From Chloroflexota bacterium (GTDB taxonomy: Bacteria > Chloroflexota > Anaerolineae > Anaerolineales > Anaerolineaceae): DNA of 64,000 bases. Every line of letters starts with the position of its first letter. The stretch's first letter is position 1. Of this stretch, positions 32,471 to 41,493 are shown piece after piece. The position numbers and the translations under genes were made by a program. The DNA lies in the NCBI GenBank assembly GCA_029561345.1, contig JAKQJC010000016.1, positions 1 through 64,000 of the forward strand. The letters are read 5' to 3'. Below the pieces are notes generated by a model. The model saw only the letters and a list, made by a program, of their open reading frames with translations. It did no database searches and was not told where the DNA came from.

Positions 32471-33570
32471 ACGTTACGGGCCTCCATTTCCTGACGGGTT
32501 CTGGCCTTGCCGCGGCGGCGCATGCGGTCCACCAGGCGCGGCCAAATTTCGGTATACATGCGGTACAGCAGGGGGTTGGCGGGAAAATCCCAGGCGCCGG
32601 GGGTGCGCAGCACGCTGCCGCCCAGGCCTTCCTTGAAACGGAACACGCCCCACATGCTGTCCTGTTCGTTAAATTCGTCCGGCGCGCCCCAAAGGTCATA
32701 CACCGTGCAGCCGGCAGCCTTGCAGCGGCGCATGGCCTCCCACTGCAGCAGGTAATTGGGCATGGTTTCCCGGTGCAGGTCGCGCGACATGCCGTAAAAA
32801 TACCAGGCCCGCCCGCCAAAGCGGAAGAGCATCACCGCGGCGATGGCCTCGCCCTCCATCTCAGCGATCAGGGGGTCAGCCATATCCTTTTCCATAAACG
32901 TGCGCCAGATATCCAGGTAGTAACCCCGCTCGCGAATGACAAAACCGTCGCGCAGCGAAGTTTCTGCATACATATCATACAACATTTCAAGGTCAGCGGG
33001 GGTTCCGCGGCGCACCTGAACGCCTTTGCGTTCTGCCAGACGGACATTATAACGCGTTTTCTGCTTCATGGCAGCCAGCATTTCGTCCTCTGACCGGGTC
33101 AGGTCAATCAGCACCGTGTTGCGAAACTGCACCTGCTCACCCGAAAATCGCCAGCCCTGCGCTTGCAGCCAATCCACCGCGGCTTTCCCGGCCGCGATCT
33201 CTTCGGCTTCAGGGGTTTGCGGCACGCCGCGCCCCAGGGGAATTTCAGCGTCCATCTTGATGAAAATGGCGCCGGTTTGCCGGGCCAGGGTTTGCAAATC
33301 GGTCAGCACACGCTGCGCCAGGGCCGTATCCTGCCAGTCAAGCAGGGGGCCGCGCGGCGCATAAAGCATGGAAAGCGGCAGCAGACCGGCCAGGCGCACC
33401 GTGCGGCGCAGCACCAGAGCCGCCGCCTGCCCCGGCCAGACCACCGGCAAGGGCTGCCAGCCCAGGCGCGCCTTCAGCTGCCCCCATTCCCAGCTTTGCA
33501 AAAGATGCGCGCCGGGCAATTGGGCCACCAGCGCGTTCCATTCCTGCGGGGTTCCAGTGAACCGTTCCAT
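32467..33570 (-). CDS. FemAB-family aminoacyltransferase, copy 1
   Basis: This protein has 367 residues from ATG 33570; longer in-frame starts lie in the upstream gene. It contains the paired GNAT-like fold of FemA/FemB/MurM: LLQSWEWGQLK near 25, MKQKTRYNVRLAE near 168 and WYFYGMSRD with YLLQWEAM near 275-290. The family adds amino acids to lipid II peptides using aminoacyl-tRNA. Some members modify other acceptors. It is a tandem paralogue of the gene at 33573. It lies in an operon for surface-polymer synthesis, so crosslink or glycan decoration is likely. Confidence 0.85.
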   Translation of the reverse strand: MERFTGTPQEWNALVAQLPGAHLLQSWEWGQLKARLGWQPLPVVWPGQAAALVLRRTVRLAGLLPLSMLYAPRGPLLDWQDTALAQRVLTDLQTLARQTGAIFIKMDAEIPLGRGVPQTPEAEEIAAGKAAVDWLQAQGWRFSGEQVQFRNTVLIDLTRSEDEMLAAMKQKTRYNVRLAERKGVQVRRGTPADLEMLYDMYAETSLRDGFVIRERGYYLDIWRTFMEKDMADPLIAEMEGEAIAAVMLFRFGGRAWYFYGMSRDLHRETMPNYLLQWEAMRRCKAAGCTVYDLWGAPDEFNEQDSMWGVFRFKEGLGGSVLRTPGAWDFPANPLLYRMYTEIWPRLVDRMRRRGKARTRQEMEARNV

Positions 33571-33572
33571 GC

Positions 33573-34547
33573 TCAGGCTCCCTGCGCGCGGCGGCCGGCC
33601 CACCAGCGGTAAAGCGCGTAAAGCGGCGGGTTGTACACCCGATCCAGCGCGCCCGCCGAGCGCAGCACGCTGCCGCCAAAGCCGCGTTTGAAGCGGTACA
33701 CCCCCCACAAATCTTCGCGCCGGTCTGTAAATTCCTGTTCCAGCACACCCTCATCCACATCCGGCACGCCCCACAGGTCATATTCCTTGCAGCCGCGTTC
33801 CCTGGCCCAGCGCATGGCCTCCCACTGCAGCAGGTAAGTGGGCATGCGGTTGCGTTCCGCGCTGCTCGATGCGCCGTAAAAATACCAGGCCCGCGGTCCG
33901 CGGCAAAAAACCATCAGCGCGGCCAGAGGCCGGCCCTCGAAGGAAGCCAGCAGCAATTCGCAGGCGCCGCGCGGATGGAAAAGATCGTAAGCCTTGCGGT
34001 AATAGGCCTGGTTGTGCACGCCAAAGCCGTCGCGCTGGCCGGTTTCGTCCATTAATCGTGAAAAACCTTCCAGGTCACTGGAAGGCGCCACCGCCACCTC
34101 TTTTTTGGCTGCCAGGCGGATATTGTAGCGCGTTTTTTGTTTCATGCGCGCCAGCAGGTCTTCTTCGCTGCCCTCCAATGAAAGCACCACCGTGCGGCGC
34201 GGCTGAATGGCATGGCTGGAGGGTTTCAGGCCGGGGAAAGTGTTGACGTCAAAAGGCTCCCAGGCATCGGGTTCCACTTTCAGAAACACGGCCCGCTCCC
34301 GCCGGCAAAAGGCATCCAGCGCGGGCAGCAGGGCCGCCCAATGGCTGCCCACCGGTCCACGCGGAATGTAAGCCATTTTCAGCCCCAGGGGCAGCGGCTT
34401 GAGCAGCACCAGCGCCCCGCTGCCGCCCGCCATCACCGGGCGGGCCTGCCACCCAAAAGCGCTTTTCAGTTCGCCCCACTCCGCGCTCTGCAGCAGGTGC
34501 GCTTCGGGGTGTTCATCGAGGAAAGCCTGCCAGACCGGGTCGCTCAT
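33573..34547 (-). CDS. FemAB-family aminoacyltransferase, copy 2
   Basis: This 324-residue paralogue of copy 1 shares LLQS-(W/A)-EWG-(Q/E)-LK, MKQKTRYN-(V/I)-RLA, RAWYFYG, YLLQWEAMR and YDLWG. It starts with an ATGA overlap on the CapD-type gene and ends two bases before copy 1. Both keep the central FemAB motifs, so both may be active, perhaps adding successive residues as FemA and FemB do. Substrate is unknown. Confidence 0.85.
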   Translation of the reverse strand: MSDPVWQAFLDEHPEAHLLQSAEWGELKSAFGWQARPVMAGGSGALVLLKPLPLGLKMAYIPRGPVGSHWAALLPALDAFCRRERAVFLKVEPDAWEPFDVNTFPGLKPSSHAIQPRRTVVLSLEGSEEDLLARMKQKTRYNIRLAAKKEVAVAPSSDLEGFSRLMDETGQRDGFGVHNQAYYRKAYDLFHPRGACELLLASFEGRPLAALMVFCRGPRAWYFYGASSSAERNRMPTYLLQWEAMRWARERGCKEYDLWGVPDVDEGVLEQEFTDRREDLWGVYRFKRGFGGSVLRSAGALDRVYNPPLYALYRWWAGRRAQGA

Positions 34548-36433
34548 ACGGCGTTGATCTCCGGGGGCGGGGCGGCGCCCAGGGCGGCGCCGGGGATGAT
34601 CGCTTCCAGCTTGAGCATCACCGCTGGCTGGTCGCCGCTGCTGGCCAGTTCCAGCAGCTCATCCACGGCCTGGCGCAGCTCAGGGCCGCCCAGGGTTTCG
34701 TTGCGTTCCAGGCTGAGGATATCCGGGTGGGCGGTCGGGTTGGCCGACAGGCCTTCGTTCCACAGCTGCTCGCTCAGTTTTTCGCCCGGGCGGATGCCGG
34801 TGAAGACAATATCAATATCGCGGCCCGGCTCCAGCCCTGAAAGGCGGATCAGGTCTTCAGCCAGGTCCAGAATGCGGATCTGTTCGCCCATGTTGAGGAT
34901 GAAAGTGTCGCCGCCGCTGCGGCCCATGGCTGCCGCCTGCAGCACCAGGTGCACGGCTTCAGGAATGGTCATGAAATAGCGTTTCATATCGGGATGGGTG
35001 ATGGTCACCGGCCCACCGCGGGCAATTTGATGCTTGAAAATGGGCACCACGCTGCCGCGGCTGCCGAGCACATTGCCAAAACGCACCGCCGAAAATGCCC
35101 GTCCGCTGCGGCGCGCTGCATCGAGCACCAGCATTTCGGCCAGGCATTTGCTGGCCCCCATGATATTGGCCGGGTTAACCGCTTTGTCGGTTGAAATCAG
35201 CACCAGACGCTCCGTATCAACCGCCAGTGCCGCATCCACCACCGAGCGCGTGCCGATCACATTGTTGGTGATGGCTTCTTCAATGTTCATTTCCATCAGC
35301 GGCACATGCTTGTGCGCGGCGGCATGGAACACCACCTGCGGCCGGTAACGCTGAAATATCTGCAGAATCCGTCCGGCGTCGCGCACATCGGCGATCACCG
35401 GCTGAATGGGCAGGCTGGTGAAGTTGCTCTGCAGTTCCAGCACCGCCTCAAAAATGCTGTTTTCGCCGTGTCCTAGCAAGATCAACTCACGCGGGCGCCA
35501 GCGCGCCACCTGGCGGCACAATTCGCGGCCAATGGACCCGCCCGCCCCGGTGACCAGCACCACCCGCCCGGTCAGACAGCTGCCCACCAATTCGTCGTCA
35601 ATCCGCGCCGGGTTGCGGCGCAGCAGGTCGGTGATATCCACCTCGCGCAGGGTGCCCACGCTCACCCGTCCGCCCAGCAGTTCGTACAGGCCGGGCATGG
35701 TGCGGAAGGGAATGCCGCGCAGGCGGCAGATATCGGCCACCATGCGCACCACTTTGCCTGGCGCGCTGGGAATGGCAATCACCACTTCTTCGGCCTGGGT
35801 GACGGCCAGCGCTGTGGAAAGATCTTCCAGCCGCCCCACCACCTTGACGCCGTAAACCTGCTGGCCCTGCTTGGCCGGGTCGTCATCAATAAAGCCCACC
35901 GGCTGCAGGTGAAGCTGAGGGTTTTTCTGCAGTTCGCGCACCACCAGCACGCCAGCATCGCCTGCGCCGGCGATCAGCACGCGCTTGAGCCCGCTGCGGG
36001 TTTCAGGTATGTTGTTGGGCACATTCTCGGCCAGCATGCGCACGCCAAACCGCAGCCCGCCCACCAGAATGAGCGAAAGCAGCCAGTCAATCAGCAGCAC
36101 AGAACGGGGGAAAAGGACAAATACGTTGTTCGTGATGAGGGCAATCATCACCAGGCTGACGATCATCGAAGCCGTGGTCACGGCAATGGCAATCAGGCGC
36201 AGTTCGCGCACGCTGGCATACACCCACATGCGCCGGTAAAGGCCGAATACATAATACACCGCCGGTTTGATCAACAGGGCTGCGCCCACCATCCACGGCG
36301 CCGAAGGCAGGTAAAACGGGAAAAGCGCGCTGAGCTCAAGGCGCAGCGCGTAGCTGATCAACACAGACACGATGATCAGCAGCACATCTCCGATGAAGAA
36401 GATGCGGTTGCGAACAAAGGGTTTGCCTTTCAT
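34544..36433 (-). CDS. CapD/FlaA1-type nucleotide-sugar 4,6-dehydratase
   Basis: This 629-residue protein has four N-terminal membrane helices (about 10-140), a first Rossmann unit (GAGDAG near 155) and a C-terminal short-chain dehydrogenase domain with GAGGSIG near 296. It has STDKAVNPANIMGASK, where Met stands in place of the usual Tyr as in PglF/FlaA1/WbpM. These enzymes turn UDP-GlcNAc into 4-keto-6-deoxy sugars at the membrane. It is coupled to the sugar transferase upstream, which probably uses the modified sugar. Confidence 0.9.
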   Translation of the reverse strand: MKGKPFVRNRIFFIGDVLLIIVSVLISYALRLELSALFPFYLPSAPWMVGAALLIKPAVYYVFGLYRRMWVYASVRELRLIAIAVTTASMIVSLVMIALITNNVFVLFPRSVLLIDWLLSLILVGGLRFGVRMLAENVPNNIPETRSGLKRVLIAGAGDAGVLVVRELQKNPQLHLQPVGFIDDDPAKQGQQVYGVKVVGRLEDLSTALAVTQAEEVVIAIPSAPGKVVRMVADICRLRGIPFRTMPGLYELLGGRVSVGTLREVDITDLLRRNPARIDDELVGSCLTGRVVLVTGAGGSIGRELCRQVARWRPRELILLGHGENSIFEAVLELQSNFTSLPIQPVIADVRDAGRILQIFQRYRPQVVFHAAAHKHVPLMEMNIEEAITNNVIGTRSVVDAALAVDTERLVLISTDKAVNPANIMGASKCLAEMLVLDAARRSGRAFSAVRFGNVLGSRGSVVPIFKHQIARGGPVTITHPDMKRYFMTIPEAVHLVLQAAAMGRSGGDTFILNMGEQIRILDLAEDLIRLSGLEPGRDIDIVFTGIRPGEKLSEQLWNEGLSANPTAHPDILSLERNETLGGPELRQAVDELLELASSGDQPAVMLKLEAIIPGAALGAAPPPEINAV

Positions 36434-37857
36434 TACTGGCCGCGGAATCCTACCACCGTGCCCACTGTGCGCAGCAGGATCACCAGATCGAGCAGCAGGG
36501 TGCGGTGCTTGATGTAATAAAGATCGTATTCCAGTTTGATGGCGGTATCTTCAACAGTGGCGGCATAGCCGAAATTGACCTGCGCCCAGCCTGAAATGCC
36601 CGGCTTGACCAGCAGACGCGCCCGGTAGAAGGGGATCTGGCTCTGCAGGTCGGCCACCAGTTCGGCCTGTTCGGCGCGCGGACCCACCAGGCTCATTTCG
36701 CCGCGCAGCACGTTGATAAACTGGGGAAATTCGTCAATATGGGTCTTGCGCAGGAACCAGCCCACGCGGGTGATGCGGTCGTCCTTGTGCTTGGTCACCT
36801 GGGGCTGGTCATTTTTCTGCGGCGATGTGCGCATGGTGCGGAATTTGATGATGCGGTAAATTTGGCCGCCCTGCCCCAGACGGTTTTGCAAAAAGAAAAC
36901 GGGGAAACCCGAATCAATCACAATGGCCAGGGCCACAAAGGGGAACATGAGCACCAGACCCAAGGTGCCGATCAGCCCGCCAAGAATGTCCATCAGGCGT
37001 TTGGCCAGGTCGTAGAGCGCGCTGCTGCGCGCCTGCTCCACAAAAGAACGGATGATCCAGTCTGATTCCAGGAAGAAAATCGGCACGCGGCCGAGAATTT
37101 CTTCATAGACCTTGGGCATGGAAGTGACCGCCACGCCCCGTTCCTGAGCCACCAGAATGGCATTGAGCATGTCGGAATTTAAGTCATGGGAAATGGCCAG
37201 CACCAGGTCTGTGACATGCTCATTTTCGATGATCTGCCAAAGACTGCCGCTGCCGCCCAACACAGGGTAAGAATGGACGGTGGTGTTCAGTTTCCGGGGG
37301 TCATCATCCACCAATCCCACCACCACAAAGGGGGTGGGCCAGACGTTCTTGATCACTTCGGCCAGAGCCGTGCCCGCCTTGCCCGCGCCCACAATCAGCA
37401 CGCGGCGCATGAAGGGATTGGAGGTGAAAATGCGGATATACAGCATGCGCCAGATAATGGTCAGCACCGTCACCGCGACGATGAAGCCAGCCACGCCGCG
37501 CCGCGGCAGTGAGTTGGGGTCGGCGGTGAAATACACCAGCAGGTAAAGAATGGTGCAGATGGCGGCTGCCAGCCCAATGCCGCGCAGGGTGTCGCCCACA
37601 TTGCTGGCGCGGCGCTGGTCATAAAGTTCCACCAGCAGCAGCAGCCACAGCAGCGGCAGCAGATAAAACCAGAAAGCCGGACGGTATTGCAAAAATTCGA
37701 CTGAAAAATTGGTCAGGTTGTCGGCAATATACCAGTAGTAGAGGGCGGCAAACAGGGCCGCCGCTGACATCACAATATCGCCCACCAGCAGCACAAAGCG
37801 CTGCTCAGATGGTTTCAAGCGGAAACTTGCAGATTTATAAACAGGTTTCATAGGCAT
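36433..37857 (-). CDS. Polyprenyl glycosylphosphotransferase (WcaJ/WbaP type)
   Basis: This 474-residue protein has an N-terminal membrane region of four to five helices (15-130), a CoA-binding-like Rossmann domain (GAGKAG near 155) and a membrane re-entrant helix near 280. The C-terminal bacterial sugar transferase domain has LAKRLMDILGG, KFRTM, KTHIDEFPQ and WAQV. Such enzymes start exopolysaccharide or glycan synthesis by moving a sugar-1-phosphate to undecaprenyl phosphate. The start overlaps the GT2 gene by 23 bases. Confidence 0.92.
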   Translation of the reverse strand: MPMKPVYKSASFRLKPSEQRFVLLVGDIVMSAAALFAALYYWYIADNLTNFSVEFLQYRPAFWFYLLPLLWLLLLVELYDQRRASNVGDTLRGIGLAAAICTILYLLVYFTADPNSLPRRGVAGFIVAVTVLTIIWRMLYIRIFTSNPFMRRVLIVGAGKAGTALAEVIKNVWPTPFVVVGLVDDDPRKLNTTVHSYPVLGGSGSLWQIIENEHVTDLVLAISHDLNSDMLNAILVAQERGVAVTSMPKVYEEILGRVPIFFLESDWIIRSFVEQARSSALYDLAKRLMDILGGLIGTLGLVLMFPFVALAIVIDSGFPVFFLQNRLGQGGQIYRIIKFRTMRTSPQKNDQPQVTKHKDDRITRVGWFLRKTHIDEFPQFINVLRGEMSLVGPRAEQAELVADLQSQIPFYRARLLVKPGISGWAQVNFGYAATVEDTAIKLEYDLYYIKHRTLLLDLVILLRTVGTVVGFRGQ

Positions 37858-38842
37858 CTGATTTTACCAGGCTCCATAAAAAACCGCTGCCCCAGCAAAA
37901 ATGCATGACTGCAATTGCCAGCGGAACCCCCACAAAATAAAAAGCTGCATGCTGCCGTAAGGCCACCTGCATGCCAGCGGTGAAAATCACCAGTGCATAC
38001 AGCGCCAGTTCAGCCAGCAGGGCCGCCTGAGCCAGCCAGGTCCACGGGGCCAGCAGCAGCAGAACCGCCAGAGAAATGACAAAGAGGGGCGGCAGGCCCT
38101 GGCGCCAGCGCAGGGTGCGCGGATAACGCCGCAGCATGCGCGCCTTCCAGTAGCCGTAGCGCCAATATTGCCTGGCCAGCTCGCCCGGTGTGGAACGGGC
38201 AAAATAGGCCGAGCGAATGGCCGGGTCCAGCCAGACCTTTCCGCCGCTCTGGCGAATGCGCACATTGAATTCGTAATCTTCGTTGGTCAGCAGGGTCTCA
38301 TCAAACCCGCCGATCCGGTCCACCAGGCTGCGGCGGAAGGCGCCAAACGGCACCGTATCCACTTCAGCCGCCCGGGTGGTGTAGCGGTATTGGGCATCGC
38401 CCACCCCAAAGGGATGTGCCGCTGCAGCAGCAATGGATTTGGCCAGCCAGGTGTCTGCGCCCGGGCGAATCTGCCAGACCCCGCCCACATTTTCGCCTTT
38501 TTCAGTTTCCAGGGCTTCCACACAGCGCGCCACATAGTCTGGAGAAGGGATGGAATGGGCGTCCAGGCGGACAAAAATTTCGCCCCGCGCGGCGCGCATG
38601 GCTGCATTCAGGGCAGCCGGAATATTCTTTTTCGGGTTATCCACCACCTGCACGGCCAGTTCAGGGTGCGCCGTCTGAAAGGCGGCAATGCGGGCGCGCG
38701 TCTGGTCCGTTGAAAGGCCATCGGCAATCACAACCTCAAGACGCTCCAGCGCATAAGTTTGTTCCAGCAGGCCCGTCAGCAGCAGGGAGATGGTCGCCTC
38801 CTCATTATAGCAGGGAATGATGATGGATACGAGAGATTTCAT
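37835..38842 (-). CDS. Family 2 glycosyltransferase (ExoA-like)
   Basis: This 335-residue protein has a GT-A domain: SIIIPCYNEE at the start, IADGLSTD near 39, RLDAHS as the DXD region near 92 and TNEDYEFNVR near 186. C-terminal membrane helices lie at about 250-325. It resembles succinoglycan ExoA-type enzymes that extend lipid-linked glycans. It couples to the histidine kinase upstream by ATGA and to the initiating sugar transferase downstream, so it is part of one exopolysaccharide pathway. Confidence 0.9.
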   Translation of the reverse strand: MKSLVSIIIPCYNEEATISLLLTGLLEQTYALERLEVVIADGLSTDQTRARIAAFQTAHPELAVQVVDNPKKNIPAALNAAMRAARGEIFVRLDAHSIPSPDYVARCVEALETEKGENVGGVWQIRPGADTWLAKSIAAAAAHPFGVGDAQYRYTTRAAEVDTVPFGAFRRSLVDRIGGFDETLLTNEDYEFNVRIRQSGGKVWLDPAIRSAYFARSTPGELARQYWRYGYWKARMLRRYPRTLRWRQGLPPLFVISLAVLLLLAPWTWLAQAALLAELALYALVIFTAGMQVALRQHAAFYFVGVPLAIAVMHFCWGSGFLWSLVKSDAYETCL

Positions 38843-40245
38843 GGGGATGGCTTTCGAATTGGGGTATTTACGGGTAAATCAATGACAAATTCACTGCCCG
38901 AGCCGGGAATGGAGGTCAGCTTGATTGTCCCGCCGTGGGCCAGCACAATCTGGCGGGCAATGGCCAGGCCCAGGCCGCTGCCGCGCCCGCTGCCGCCGCG
39001 GCGCGATTTATCCACCTGGTAAAAACGTTCAAAAATGCGCGGCTGATCTTCCAAGGGAATGCCCGAGCCTGTATCGGCCACCACCAGGCGCACACTGCCC
39101 GCCGCTGCCGCCGCTGAAAGGCGCACATTGCCGCCCGCCGGCGTATGGCGAATGGCATTATCCGCCAGGTTGTTGAGCACCTGAATCAGACGGTCGCCAT
39201 CGCCCTGCAGGGGCGGCAAACTGCCCGCTTCCACGCGCAGTTCAACCCCGGCCTGGGCGGCCTGAAATTGAAACTGGTCGGCAGTGCGCCGCAGCAGGGC
39301 GCCCAGGTCCACCGGGGCCAGGCGCAGTGCATCGGTTCCCGCGTCCAGGCGCGCCAGGGTCAGCAAATCGAGCACCAGGCGGTACATGCGCGCGGCTTCG
39401 TCTGAAATGGCGCTTGCTGAAGCCTGCACAGCTTCTGGCGTGGCAGCGGTGCCGTCTTGAATGGCCTGGGCAAACCCCTGAATGGAGGTGAGCGGGGTTT
39501 TCAGCTCATGCGAAACATTGGCCACCAGGTCGCGCTGGGCCTGCTGGCTGAGGCGCAGCCGCTGCAGCAGTTCATTTAAGGAGTTGGCCAGGTCGCGCAC
39601 CTCGCGCGGCCCTTCGGCGGCGATGGGCTGTTCAGAGCCAGCCGCTACGGCCTGAGCCGAACGGGCAATGCGCTGCAGGGGCGCGGTGATCCAGCGCGCC
39701 ATGCCCAGCGACAGCAAAAAGGCCACCAGCAGAGCCGCCGCGCCCGCCCACAGCAGGGGGGCAGCCAGTTCTTCGCGCAGCAGGCTCCAGACCGGGAAGC
39801 GCGGCGGCTGGGCAGCCACCACCAAGAAAGACCCGTCTTCCATCAGGTTGATCGTATAAAGCCAGCGCTGCTGGTTCTCGTCACGCGCCTGGCGCACTTC
39901 ATATGACGCGCCCGCCGGCGCTTTCAAAGGTGGTCGAAACGCGGCTGACTTGGCTTCCGTATCCAGAACCAGGTCGCCGGCGGCGGCATAAATCAGAATC
40001 CGTTCGCTGCGCCGCTCGGCCTCCGCTTCCAGAAGTCGCTGGAGCTGCCGATCGGAGAGGTTTTCGCGCTGCTCAAAGCGGGTGAGAATAGCCGAAGTGG
40101 AAATCTGGATTTTGGCGGCTGTCTGGCGCAGCAGGGTGTTATCCTGCGTCAGGGCCACCAGCAAACCCGCCGCGGCAATGCATAAAATCACGCCGATCAG
40201 CAGGGCATAGCTTAACCACAGGCGCGAGCGCAGCGAAGATATCAT
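38839..40245 (-). CDS. Sensor histidine kinase (HAMP-HisKA-HATPase)
   Basis: This 468-residue protein has two membrane helices (about 10-30 and 165-188) that enclose an outer sensor domain. A HAMP domain follows, then the phosphoacceptor motif VSHELKTPLTSIQGF near 245 and an ATPase with DNAIRHTP, DTGSGIP and GSGLGLAIA boxes. All catalytic boxes are present. It overlaps the response regulator gene by four bases, and the pair may control the downstream envelope genes in the same transcript. Confidence 0.94.
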   Translation of the reverse strand: MISSLRSRLWLSYALLIGVILCIAAAGLLVALTQDNTLLRQTAAKIQISTSAILTRFEQRENLSDRQLQRLLEAEAERRSERILIYAAAGDLVLDTEAKSAAFRPPLKAPAGASYEVRQARDENQQRWLYTINLMEDGSFLVVAAQPPRFPVWSLLREELAAPLLWAGAAALLVAFLLSLGMARWITAPLQRIARSAQAVAAGSEQPIAAEGPREVRDLANSLNELLQRLRLSQQAQRDLVANVSHELKTPLTSIQGFAQAIQDGTAATPEAVQASASAISDEAARMYRLVLDLLTLARLDAGTDALRLAPVDLGALLRRTADQFQFQAAQAGVELRVEAGSLPPLQGDGDRLIQVLNNLADNAIRHTPAGGNVRLSAAAAAGSVRLVVADTGSGIPLEDQPRIFERFYQVDKSRRGGSGRGSGLGLAIARQIVLAHGGTIKLTSIPGSGSEFVIDLPVNTPIRKPSP

Positions 40246-40931
40246 GCGATCACCAGCTTATACCCCACGCCGGTGAGGGTTTCAATGGAAACAGCGCTGC
40301 CGGCCAGTTTGCGGCGCAGCTGCCCGATATGCACGTCCACCGTGCGGGTCTGTCCGGCAAAATCATACCCCCAGGCCAGCTCCAGCAGTTTTTCCCGCGT
40401 CAGCACCAGTCCGGCGTGGCGCGCCAGCACCAGCAGCACCTCAAATTCCTGGGTGCGCAGGTCCACCAGCCGCCCCCGGGCGCGCACCTCGCGCCGGGGC
40501 GGGTCAATTTCCACATCACCCAGGCGCAAAAGGGGCTGAGTGGATTCGGGAACCGCCTGGCCGCCGCCGCGCCGCAGCACGGCCTTCACCCGCGCCACCA
40601 GTTCGCGTGGGTTGAAGGGCTTGGTCAGGTAATCGTCAGCGCCCAGCTCCAGACCAAGAATTTTATCAATGTCGTCGTCACGCGCAGTGACCATAATGAT
40701 GGGAAGGTTGGAACCGGCAGCCCGCAGCCGCCGGCAAATTTCAAAGCCGTCCATTCCCGGCAGCATCACATCCAGCACCATCAGAGCCGGCTGCAGGCGG
40801 GCAATAGATTGAAGGGCTGCCGGGCCGTCACTGGCGGCTTCAACCCGGTAGCCCTCCCGGTTCAGATACAGGCTGGCCAGCTGGATGATGTTCGGTTCAT
40901 CATCCACCAGCAAGATCAATTCAGAGGTCAT
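40242..40931 (-). CDS. OmpR/PhoB-family response regulator
   Basis: This 229-residue protein has a receiver domain with acidic pocket DDE (10-12), phosphoacceptor D54 (LDVMLPG), VTARDDD and KPF. A C-terminal winged helix follows (about 135-228) with RTVDVHIGQLRRKL. It is the cognate partner of the kinase that follows. It overlaps the RidA gene by four bases (ATGA). Confidence 0.95.
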   Translation of the reverse strand: MTSELILLVDDEPNIIQLASLYLNREGYRVEAASDGPAALQSIARLQPALMVLDVMLPGMDGFEICRRLRAAGSNLPIIMVTARDDDIDKILGLELGADDYLTKPFNPRELVARVKAVLRRGGGQAVPESTQPLLRLGDVEIDPPRREVRARGRLVDLRTQEFEVLLVLARHAGLVLTREKLLELAWGYDFAGQTRTVDVHIGQLRRKLAGSAVSIETLTGVGYKLVIA

Positions 40932-41413
40932 CCCTTGTGGCAGTCACATTCGCAGTTAGAGCCGCATTCTTCATCGTCGCAGGTGCAGTTATCGCAGGTG
41001 CAGCAGCAAACGCCGGTTTCGCTGACAGCAATGGCTTCAATTTCCACAGCCACACCCTTGGGCAAAGCCGCCACCTGCACGGCCGAGCGGGCCGGGAAAA
41101 CGCCGGTGAAATACTCGCTGTAAATGGCATTCATTTTGGCAAAATCGCCCATATCACGCAGGAAAACGGTGGTCTTGACCACTTTATCCAGGCTGGAGCC
41201 GGCCGCTTCGAGCACAGCCTGCAGGTTCTTTAACACCTGGTGGGTTTCCGCTTCAATGCCGCCTTCAACCACGGCCCCGGTGGCGGGGTCAAGGCCGATT
41301 TGCCCAGAAGTGAACACAAGGTTGCCCAGCTGCACGGCAATAGAATAAGGGCCGATAGCTTTGGGGGCTTTTTCAGTTTGAACAGCATGCTTTTCTTTGC
41401 AGGGATAGGTCAT
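40928..41413 (-). CDS. RidA-family protein with Cys-rich C-terminal tail
   Basis: This protein has 161 residues from ATG 41413, with GAGAGG upstream. The RidA fold has the signature GPYS, FTSGQIGLDP, FLRDMGDFAKMN and FPARSAVQVAALPKG, which includes the Arg that binds the imine substrate. RidA enzymes hydrolyse reactive enamine/imine intermediates, often from PLP enzymes. A PLP enzyme lies in the same operon. Unusually the last about 26 residues hold ten Cys, acidic residues and one His, like a small metallothionein. Usual RidA proteins stop at about 125-130 residues. Confidence 0.88.
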   Translation of the reverse strand: MTYPCKEKHAVQTEKAPKAIGPYSIAVQLGNLVFTSGQIGLDPATGAVVEGGIEAETHQVLKNLQAVLEAAGSSLDKVVKTTVFLRDMGDFAKMNAIYSEYFTGVFPARSAVQVAALPKGVAVEIEAIAVSETGVCCCTCDNCTCDDEECGSNCECDCHKG

Positions 41414-41428
41414 GGGAAATCCTCTCAT

Positions 41429-41466
41429 TAAAAAATATAGGGAGCCGCCGTCTGGCGATTCCCTAT
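41429..41466 (-). terminator. Terminator between the 41494 gene and the ridA operon
   Basis: On the minus strand, ATAGGGA and TCCCTAT pair around a short G/C-rich loop, followed by an A/T tract with a six-T run. It lies right after the gene at 41494 and before ridA, so the ridA operon probably has its own promoter or depends on readthrough. Confidence 0.6.
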
Positions 41467-41493
41467 TGATTTTACGTCAAAGGCGCAATTTGG

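Noticed and set aside
31508..32494. 328-residue plus-strand ORF
   Set aside because: It lies opposite a complete PLP enzyme with intact catalytic motifs, and its composition is that of a G+C-rich shadow frame.
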